From positions 1-64,000 of the forward strand of contig JAUPSS010000015.1 in assembly GCA_040285825.1 (NCBI GenBank): a DNA stretch of 64,000 nucleotides, in the 5' to 3' direction. Both the position numbers and the translations under genes were made by a program. Source of the stretch: Eukaryota sp. TZLM1-RC (Eukaryota > Metamonada: BaSk clade). The notes under the pieces are model-generated. The model saw only the letters and a program-made list of their open reading frames with translations, made no database searches and was not told the origin of the DNA. Below are positions 57,109 through 62,960 of the stretch, one piece after another; position 1 is the stretch's first letter; each line of letters opens with the position of its first letter.

Positions 57109-57475
57109 AATAAAATTTATCCAAATTTGCTGAAGAAAATAAGTGACTTTTCAACATTCCTGGTTCTACATCCAATAAATCAGCAAAAAATTCTGTTCTT
57201 AATGAATTGAATGAACGACAAAAATCTAATGCTGTGGAAGGAGCACAAGATCTCAAAATGTGGGTTATTCTCCCAGTGTAGCAAATTTTAAGCATGAAAA
57301 ATTTAATATGCTTTTCTATATCTAAAGAAGAAATTGAATCAAGTTCAATTTTCATTTTTTCCAAAATAACTTGCAATTCATTCTGAATTTGAGGCACGTT
57401 TCCTAACCAACAACCAAGGAACTTAAAAGCATCACTACTATAATTAGTAAAAGGGACAATAGAATCGTTTATCAC
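56795..57475 (-). CDS. In-frame RLE-B/RLE-A chimera, 226 residues
   Basis: The first 115 or so residues are the family B RT thumb (INDSIVPFTNYSSDAF to SSANL). The frame then passes through a short unique stretch (DKFYLANF) directly into the family A RT fingers (IAIGEAIYRLMSSVIF) and motif A NLDFKNAFNSV, ending after a run-length shift. The order is thumb of B before fingers of A, so it is not a working RT domain arrangement. It shows an in-frame template switch or recombination joint. Confidence 0.65.
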   Translation of the reverse strand: MINDSIVPFTNYSSDAFKFLGCWLGNVPQIQNELQVILEKMKIELDSISSLDIEKHIKFFMLKICYTGRITHILRSCAPSTALDFCRSFNSLRTEFFADLLDVEPGMLKSHLFSSANLDKFYLANFIAIGEAIYRLMSSVIFNRVSTKAKEYFSPFQYGIKTIDGASVAALTSDLFFNCHENSCIFNLDFKNAFNSVKRDSIWKEIKSNFPELETFFIGFMVIHLI

Positions 57476-57522
57476 GAGATCTTGAGCAGAAGATCCAATC
57501 AGAAGGCATTTGCTGGCATTTT
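57109..57522 (-). mobile_element. RLE-B thumb fragment at a fold-back
   Basis: Minus-strand B from NASKCLLIG (right) to LFSSANL (left). On the right it meets plus-strand B at 57523 with no spacer. It differs from other copies by a few substitutions (AGATCT near 57478, ACGTTTCC near 57400). Confidence 0.8.
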
Positions 57523-58565
57523 GGAATTTCTTTTGATCTCTTAAAAATAGCGTGTTCCAGTGTTCCCGAAATTGCTGATGATCTAGCCCATTATTTTCAA
57601 CAATTAATTGTTTTGAAAATTAATCCTCCATTTGAATTACTCGCAGCACGTCTGATTGCTTTAGTAAAGCCTGGAAACGGAATCAAACCTGATGGAATAC
57701 GCCCAATTGCTGTTGGTGAATCTCTTTCTCGTTTGCTGGCATCAATTGTCTTCGATCGTGTCAAAGACAAAGCTTCTACATTTTTGAATCCTCATCAATT
57801 TGGAATCAAAACAATTGATGGTGCTTCTGTTGCTGCTATTGCCTCTGATACCTTTTTTAATGCAGAGGAAAATAATTTTATTTTTAATCTCGACTTTAAA
57901 AATGCTTTTAATTCTGTAAAGCGAGAAGCAATTTTTGAAATTATTAAATCTGATTTTCCTGAGCTATCGAGTTTTTTCTACCATCTTTATGGGAAAGAAT
58001 CAGATTTAATTTTTAATTCATTTGGTCTTAAATCATCTTCTGGTGTGAAGCAAGGTGATCCTTTAGGTCCATTATTGTTTTGTTTAGCTATTCACAAAAC
58101 TTTAAATATCATTAAGCAAAAATACCCTTCTATAAAAATAGTTGCTTATATGGATGATTTATCCTTGATTGGTTCATTTGATTTACTAGAATTAGTTGCT
58201 CAAGAAATTGCCGATTCATATGAAAAAATTGGCCTTTATCTTAATGCCAGCAAATGCCTTCTGATTGGCTCTTCTGCTCAAGACCTCGTGATAAACGATT
58301 CTATTGTCCCTTTTACTAATTATAGTAGTGATGCTTTTAAGTTCCTTGGTTGTTGGTTAGGAAACGTGCCTCAAATTCAGAATGAATTGCAAGGTATTTT
58401 GGAAAAAATGAAAATTGAACTTGATTCAATTTCTTCCTTAGATATAGAAAAGCATATTAAATTTTTCATGCTTAAAATTTGCTACACTGGGAGAATAACC
58501 CACATTTTGAGATCTTGTGCTCCTTCCACAGCATTAGATTTTTGTCGTTCATTTAATTCATTGAG
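57523..58565 (+). mobile_element. RLE-B RT segment interrupted by the gag/LTR element
   Basis: Plus-strand B runs from GISFDLL (RT) to the SFNSL block of the thumb, where the LTR begins at 58566. It is the cleanest B RT in the window. No continuation of this copy is found right of the LTR cluster. Confidence 0.85.
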
Positions 58566-58593
58566 TGTTGTTGTTGAACTCAAATTGAATTAG
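57613..58593 (+). CDS. RLE-B reverse transcriptase palm and thumb, intact frame
   Basis: The frame holds AARLIALVKPGNG (residues 11-23), GIRPIAVGES, YGIK-like HQFGIKTIDGASVAA (61-75), motif A FNLDFKNAFNSV with D94, motif B SSSGVKQGDPLGPLLF (141-156), motif C AYMDDLSLIG with D181 and D182, and the thumb to CRSFNSL. It reverse-transcribes the element RNA in complete relatives. The frame starts upstream of 57613 (the GISFDLL block is out of frame). The last 9 residues (VVVELKLN) come from the LTR and are not RT. Confidence 0.78.
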   Translation: MKINPPFELLAARLIALVKPGNGIKPDGIRPIAVGESLSRLLASIVFDRVKDKASTFLNPHQFGIKTIDGASVAAIASDTFFNAEENNFIFNLDFKNAFNSVKREAIFEIIKSDFPELSSFFYHLYGKESDLIFNSFGLKSSSGVKQGDPLGPLLFCLAIHKTLNIIKQKYPSIKIVAYMDDLSLIGSFDLLELVAQEIADSYEKIGLYLNASKCLLIGSSAQDLVINDSIVPFTNYSSDAFKFLGCWLGNVPQIQNELQGILEKMKIELDSISSLDIEKHIKFFMLKICYTGRITHILRSCAPSTALDFCRSFNSLSVVVELKLN

Positions 58594-58706
58594 TAGGTTT
58601 CTTTGTATTTCGACTGATGACGTGATACTCATTTATGAATCAGTTTTATTAATAAACTACAGATTTTTTCTCTCTCCTTCGTGTGTTCATCTGCCTAACG
58701 GCATCA
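58566..58706 (+). repeat. LTR 1 of gag element, 141 bp
   Basis: It starts TGTTGTTGTTGAACTC and ends CTAACGGCATCA (TG...CA). AATAAA at 58651-58656 could be the polyadenylation signal. The 5' splice site GTGTGT starts at 58681 and the branch-like CTAAC at 58695-58699 lies inside the LTR. A candidate primer-binding start TGGCCC lies at 58715, eight bases past the LTR. Confidence 0.85.
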
Positions 58707-58732
58707 ATAATTATTGGCCCTTCTTATTTCAG
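58681..58732 (+). other. Candidate 52-bp intron across LTR 1 and gag leader
   Basis: It begins GTGTGT and contains CTAAC 34 bases before the end. It finishes with a pyrimidine-rich CCCTTCTTATTTCAG directly before the gag ATG at 58733. The first half is LTR, the second half leader. An equal segment is at 59643-59694. It is missing, base for base, before the third gag. Confidence 0.8.
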
Positions 58733-59487
58733 ATGACTGTTCCTTCTGTCAACCTCCGTCTCTTTCTTCCATGAAAGTTGAAAGTGTTCTCTTGTTCCTA
58801 CAAGAGTGGAAGATCTATTCTTCTGTGACTTCTAAGAAAGAGCTTGTTCCAGCAAGACTCTTGGTCGATTCTTTTCTGTTAGAGTCCCTATCTCTCCAGA
58901 AATCCGACGTCTCTTCCAGTGACGATGTTCTTCTTAGACATCTTCAATCTGTCGTATCGTTCGCCACGTACGAAGATTTTAGTCTGGCTATGTCAAAACT
59001 GAAGCTTGATGTCCGTATTGGTGACGTCCGAGAACGTATGTCCTGTTACCTGCGACGTTTTCTCCAGGTAAAGAGTAGGGCTTCCGGACTGAAGTTACCA
59101 GACACAGCTTTTCTGAATCGATTTGCCAGAGGAATTCTTCCCGTAGGTCTTCAACGTTCTCTACTAGCGAGCATTCGAGATGATGTATTCCCAGATCTTC
59201 ACTCTCTTGTCGAAACCACTACTGATGAGCTGTTGGACTGCTCTAGGGTTGCTTCATGGACTCGTGGTTTCAAAACCTCAGTGAATGATGTGGAACGTAC
59301 GGCTGGCACTAAAACGAGGTCCTCTTGGCGCTCTCAGGATTTAAAAAATCAATCGTGCTTCAAGTGCCACAAGCCTGGACACATCTCCCGCGATTGTCCA
59401 TCTAAAATCAAACATGAGGTAAATTATTTGTGTCACACAAACGATGCACCAAAGAGTTTAACAAACCCCATATCTTCCCTCTATTGA
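58733..59487 (+). pseudogene. gag 1 (CCHC zinc knuckle), one-base deletion near the start
   Basis: The ATG at 58733 is aligned with that of gag 2 and 3, but one C is missing near 58757 (CCTCCGTC instead of CCTCCCGTC). The family frame is therefore open only from the internal methionine at 58771 (MKVESVLLFLQEW) to the stop. From there the protein is like gag 3: a helical capsid-like region (RERMSCYLRRFLQVKS, RFARGILPVGLQRSLL) and one knuckle C-x2-C-x4-H-x4-C (CFKCHKPGHISRDC). It would bind and package element RNA in virus-like particles, by analogy with Ty3/Ty1-type Gag. It may still be translated from the internal ATG. Confidence 0.8.
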
Positions 59488-59506
59488 GCCAGTACTGTAT
59501 TTGTCC

Positions 59507-59529
59507 TCAGAAAAGTGGGAAAAAGTAGT
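59507..59529 (+). promoter_or_regulatory. Polypurine tract before LTR 2
   Basis: The purine-rich sequence CAGAAAAGTGGGAAAAAGTAG ends immediately before the TG of LTR 2, where plus-strand priming is expected. The same tract precedes LTR 3 (60472-60492) and LTR 4 (61383-61403). Confidence 0.8.
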
Positions 59530-59668
59530 GTTGTTGTTGAACTCAAATTGAATTAGTAGGTTTCTTTGTATTTCGACTGATGACGTGATACTCATTTATG
59601 AATCAGTTTTATTAATAAACAACAGATTTCTCTCTCTCCTTCGTGTGTTCATCTGCCTAACGGCATCA
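59530..59668 (+). repeat. LTR 2 of gag element, 139 bp
   Basis: It is nearly identical to LTR 1. Differences include AACAACAG for AACTACAG and a shorter T-run. AATAAA is at 59614-59619. It is full-length, with the intron's 5' half at 59643. Confidence 0.85.
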
Positions 59669-59694
59669 ATAATTATTGGCCCTTCTTATTTCAG
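59643..59694 (+). other. Candidate 52-bp intron across LTR 2 and gag leader
   Basis: Same borders as in unit 1: GTGTGT at the start, CTAAC branch-like motif, TTTCAG just before the ATG at 59695. Confidence 0.8.
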
Positions 59695-60381
59695 ATGACT
59701 GTTCCTTCTGTCAACCTCCCGTCTCTTTCTTCCATGAAAGTTGAAAGTGTTCTCTTGTTCCTACAAGAGTGGAAGATCTATTCTTCTGTGACTTCTAAGA
59801 AAGAGCTTGTTCCAGCAAGACTCTTGGTCGATTCTTTTCTGTTAGAGTTCCTATCTCTCCAGAAATCCGACGTCTCTTCCAGTGACGATGTTCTTCTTAG
59901 ACATCTTCAATCTGTCGTATCGTTCGCCACGTACGAAGATTTTAGTCTGGCTATGTCAGAACTGAAGCTTGATGTCCGTATTGGTGACGTCCGAGAACGT
60001 ATGTCCTGTTACCTGCGACGTTTCCTCCAGGTAAAGAGTAGGGCTTCCGGACTGAAGTTACCAGACACAGCTTTTCTGAATCGATTTGCCAGAGGAATTC
60101 TTCCCGTAGGTCTTCAACGTTCTCTACTAGCGAGCATTCGAAATGATGTATTCCCAGATCTTCACTCTCTTGTCGAAACCACTACTGATGAGCTGTTGGA
60201 CTGCTCTAGGGTTGCTTCATGGACTCGTGGTTTCAAAACCTCAGTGAATGATGTGGAACGTACGGCTGGCACTAAAACGAGGTCCTCTTGGCGCTCTCAG
60301 GATTTAAAAAATCAATCGTGCTTCAAGTGCCACAAGCCTGGACACATCTCCCGCGATTGTCCATCTAAAAATCAAACATGA
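59695..60381 (+). CDS. gag 2, CCHC zinc-knuckle Gag, slightly shortened
   Basis: The 228-residue protein starts MTVPSVNLPSLSSMKVES. It has a helical N-terminal and central region typical of retrotransposon Gag and a single knuckle CFKCHKPGHISRDC near the C-terminus. One extra A near 60370 (CTAAAAATC for CTAAAATC) ends it at SKNQT, so it lacks the last 25 or so residues of gag 3 (HEVNYLCHTNDAPKS and on). Substitutions against gag 3 include F for S in LLEFLSL and N for D in SIRNDVF. Splicing of the 52-bp intron would place the ATG directly after the LTR-derived leader. Confidence 0.85.
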   Translation: MTVPSVNLPSLSSMKVESVLLFLQEWKIYSSVTSKKELVPARLLVDSFLLEFLSLQKSDVSSSDDVLLRHLQSVVSFATYEDFSLAMSELKLDVRIGDVRERMSCYLRRFLQVKSRASGLKLPDTAFLNRFARGILPVGLQRSLLASIRNDVFPDLHSLVETTTDELLDCSRVASWTRGFKTSVNDVERTAGTKTRSSWRSQDLKNQSCFKCHKPGHISRDCPSKNQT

Positions 60382-60492
60382 GGTAAATTATTTGTGTCAC
60401 ACAAACGATGCACCAAAGAGTTTAACAAACCCCATATCTTCCCTCTATTGAGCCAGTACTGTATTTGTCCTCAGAAAAGTGGGAAAAAGTAG

Positions 60493-60606
60493 TGTTGTTG
60501 TTGAACTCAAATTGAATTAGTAGGTTTCTTTGTATTTCGACTGATGACGTGATACTCATTTATGAATCAGTTTTATTAATAAACAACAGATTTCTCTCTC
60601 TCCTTC
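60493..60606 (+). repeat. LTR 3 remnant, cut exactly at the 5' splice site
   Basis: It matches LTR 2 from TGTTGTTG to CTCTCTCCTTC and then passes straight into ATGACTG of gag 3. The last 25 or so bases of the LTR and the 26-base leader are absent. AATAAA is at 60578-60583. No TGG primer-binding candidate remains. Confidence 0.88.
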
Positions 60607-61362
60607 ATGACTGTTCCTTCTGTCAACCTCCCGTCTCTTTCTTCCATGAAAGTTGAAAGTGTTCTCTTGTTCCTACAAGAGTGGAAGATCTATTCTTCTG
60701 TGACTTCTAAAAAAGAGCTTGTTCCAGCAAGACTCTTGGTCGATTCTTTTCTGTTAGAGTCCCTATCTCTCCAGAAATCCGACGTCTCTTCCAGTGACGA
60801 TGTTCTTCTTAGACATCTTCAATCTGTCGTATCGTTCGCCACGTACGAAGATTTTAGTCTGGCTATGTCAGAACTGAAGCTTGATGTCCGTATTGGTGAC
60901 GTCCGAGAACGTATGTCCTGTTACCTGCGACGTTTCCTCCAGGTAAAGAGTAGGGCTTCCGGACTGAAGTTACCAGACACAGCTTTTCTGAATCGATTTG
61001 CCAGAGGAATTCTTCCCGTAGGTCTTCAACGTTCTCTACTAGCGAGCATTCGAGATGATGTATTCCCAGATCTTCACTCTCTTGTCGAAACCACTACTGA
61101 TGAGCTGTTGGACTGCTCTAGGGTTGCTTCATGGACTCGTGTTTTCAAAACCTCAGTGAATGATGTGGAACGTACGGCTGGCACTAAAACGAGGTTTTCT
61201 TGGCGCTCTCAGGATTTAAAAAATCAATCGTGCTTCAAGTGCCACAAGCCTGGACACATCTCCCGCGATTGTCCATCTAAAATCAAACATGAGGTAAATT
61301 ATTTGTGTCACACAAACGATGCACCAAAGAGTTTAACAAACCCCATATCTTCCCTCTATTGA
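60607..61362 (+). CDS. gag 3, complete Gag from an intronless unit
   Basis: The 251-residue Gag is open from the leader ATG to the stop. The N-terminal 200 residues are largely helical, with FLQEWKIYSSV and RERMSCYLRRFLQV blocks. A basic stretch (TAGTKTRFSWRSQD) precedes the zinc knuckle C209-x2-C212-x4-H217-x4-C222. The tail is IKHEVNYLCHTNDAPKS and on. No protease or pol follows: the stop is 41 bp from LTR 4. Family knowledge suggests RNA packaging. Its close identity to gag 1 and 2 and its intact frame suggest recent duplication or continued use. Confidence 0.88.
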   Translation: MTVPSVNLPSLSSMKVESVLLFLQEWKIYSSVTSKKELVPARLLVDSFLLESLSLQKSDVSSSDDVLLRHLQSVVSFATYEDFSLAMSELKLDVRIGDVRERMSCYLRRFLQVKSRASGLKLPDTAFLNRFARGILPVGLQRSLLASIRDDVFPDLHSLVETTTDELLDCSRVASWTRVFKTSVNDVERTAGTKTRFSWRSQDLKNQSCFKCHKPGHISRDCPSKIKHEVNYLCHTNDAPKSLTNPISSLY

Positions 61363-61403
61363 GCCAGTACTGTATTTGTCCTCAGAAAAGTGGGAAAAAG
61401 TAG

Positions 61404-61543
61404 TGTTGTTGTTGAACTCAAATTGAATTAGTAGGTTTCTTTGTATTTCGACTGATGACGTGATACTCATTTATGAATCAGTTTTATTAATAAACAACAG
61501 ATTTCTCTCTCTCCTTCGTGTGTTCATCTGCCTAACGGCATCA
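61404..61543 (+). repeat. LTR 4 of gag element, 140 bp
   Basis: This is the complete right-hand LTR with polypurine tract CAGAAAAGTGGGAAAAAGTAG just before it. It contains the intron's 5' splice site and CTAAC but not its 3' splice site. It ends GGCATCA and is followed at once by a minus-strand RLE-G fragment (CCAGTTTTTG). AATAAA is at 61489-61494. Confidence 0.85.
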
Positions 61544-61983
61544 CCAGTTTTTGACAATAGTAGAGAAATCATCTAGAAATAATAAAGCGGTTTTACCCAA
61601 GGTTCCAAATAAAGAAAAAGCAAAAGGACAAAGAAGGTATTGAGTATGTGAGTTGGAATTCAGATTATTGATTTTTTCTGTGTACTTGATAATTTTCGCT
61701 TCTTCAGCTCTACGTAAAGGTGAATTATAAGATTGTGCCAGTTTTTCATTTGAGCTGTTTGATACATCAGTAGATCTGATATCAATATGATCATTGATCC
61801 ATCAAGTCGGGGAACTAGCACATCACCACGGCTGTCACCAGAAGAATTTTTGTCAGATTCATCAGCCAGATTTGAAAGCAAAGGTTCTAAAAAAGATTCA
61901 ATCCGGTAGGACTTAAACATACAATAGAGCTGATCACGAACTGCATCATGCACTTTTGATCTAAAAGTAATAAATTTTGTTTA
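61544..61983 (-). mobile_element. RLE-G remnant: endonuclease region
   Basis: The minus frame 61660-61953 reads HDAVRDQLYCMFKSYRIESF, then a serine-rich insertion and RGDVLVPRLDGSMIIL. After that a one-base shift hides the second aspartate (it would read D-I-R-S-T-D-V in the next frame, giving D-x13-D). It is close to B and D but distinct. Its 3' end is missing at the LTR side and its 5' side joins a B 3' end. Confidence 0.65.
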
Positions 61984-62960
61984 TTAATTTTCATTTTATT
62001 CAAAACCTACAAATCAACATCTAAAAAATCCATCTCTCCCAAAACAAAAACACTAGATGCAACTCTCTCATAGTGAGATCCAAGAGAAAGCAAAGGATCT
62101 GAAACCATCTTCAACATCCCCTTAAAAATAGAAAACACAATTCTATTTTGCCAAAACAATCTGTTGAAATTTCTGCTAGTTCTTCTCTGTACAATCATTT
62201 CACAATCATCCAAAAAACGTAAAGCAGTTGGTGCAAGTGAACCAAAATGGGAAAATACAAATGGATACAAATTGTATTTTGCATGCTGTAGACTGGCCAA
62301 TTTGGACAAAGGTTCATTGTATTTTTTGAATTTGAAATTTTCAGCATTTGAAAGAGGATTATGAATTTCAGAATTAACAAGCCTTTCATTTGAGGCATTA
62401 CAAGGATCAACAGACATTACATCCAATAAAATGAAGCTTCCATCTAATCCAGGTAATATGACATCACCTCTATTATTCTTATGAAAATCATCTTCAGCAT
62501 TAAACAGATTTGACAACAGAGGTTCCAAGAAGGATTCAATTCTATGAGATTTACACATACAATATAACTGGTCTCTTACAGCATCATGAACCTTGCTTCT
62601 AAAAGTAATAAAATGTTTACAATTTAACAAATGAGTAGTTGTCATTTCTCGAGAACATTTACAAATTAAATTATGAGGTAAATTATCAGGCCAGATAAAG
62701 GAACGAAATCTCATATTCAGAGTCCAAGCAGAATCGGATAAGAGAGTACCATAAACTTGCGGAATTGTTGTTACTAAGGCAGAAGAAGTACTGTCACACA
62801 TATCTTGTAAAAGATTTGCAAAAGCGGGATTCTTTTTCTTGGCCAAGCCAAGTCTAACATCAAAATCCAAGCTTTCAAAAATCTTTGACAATTTTTGTTG
62901 AAGCTTTTTACAGCAAAACTGTAAATTAAATAGAGATCGATTTGGAATTTCTTGAATTGA
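61984..62960 (-). mobile_element. RLE-B 3' half, cut by RLE-A
   Basis: It has a B 3' end without a long T-run (TTAATTTTCATTTTATTC), the intact RLE frame, then the linker up to the SIQEI block, where a T-run at 62961 starts an A element. It carries private substitutions (TTCAGCATT for TTCAGCATC, GTCATTTCTCG), so it is a different sub-lineage from the array at 43582. Confidence 0.8.
62007..62891 (-). CDS. RLE-B linker, zinc motif and endonuclease, intact 294 residues
   Basis: It has the same architecture as 33475-34356: zinc motif CKCSREMTTTHLLNC, HDAVRD, endonuclease core RGDVILPGLDGS...LLDVMSVDPC (D-x13-D), LYPFVFSHFGS, a basic block with RRTSRNFNRLFWQNR, stop after LDVDL. Notable differences from the main group are NAEDDFHK, DDCEMIVQ and DPLLSLG. 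It lacks RT because the rest of the copy is replaced by family A. Confidence 0.72.
   Translation of the reverse strand: MSKIFESLDFDVRLGLAKKKNPAFANLLQDMCDSTSSALVTTIPQVYGTLLSDSAWTLNMRFRSFIWPDNLPHNLICKCSREMTTTHLLNCKHFITFRSKVHDAVRDQLYCMCKSHRIESFLEPLLSNLFNAEDDFHKNNRGDVILPGLDGSFILLDVMSVDPCNASNERLVNSEIHNPLSNAENFKFKKYNEPLSKLASLQHAKYNLYPFVFSHFGSLAPTALRFLDDCEMIVQRRTSRNFNRLFWQNRIVFSIFKGMLKMVSDPLLSLGSHYERVASSVFVLGEMDFLDVDL

Larger units (their letters stand above)
58566..61543 (+). mobile_element. Tandem gag-only LTR retrotransposon, three units with four LTRs
   Basis: The order is LTR-gag-PPT, repeated three times, then a fourth LTR. LTRs are about 140 bp, begin TGTTGTTG and end GGCATCA. Each gag is followed after about 40 bp by a purine-rich tract next to the next LTR. 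No protease, RT, RNase H or integrase sequence is present, so movement would need proteins from elsewhere. This is the architecture described in plants as TR-GAG, although the host here is not known to be a plant. The composition is visibly richer in G and C than the surrounding RLE copies. Flanks do not show a matching TSD. Confidence 0.85.

Noticed and set aside
58566-58706. Simple tandem duplication of a host gene instead of LTRs
   Set aside because: TG...CA ends, a polypurine tract next to each repeat, a zinc-knuckle Gag between them and a terminal solo repeat fit an LTR element better.
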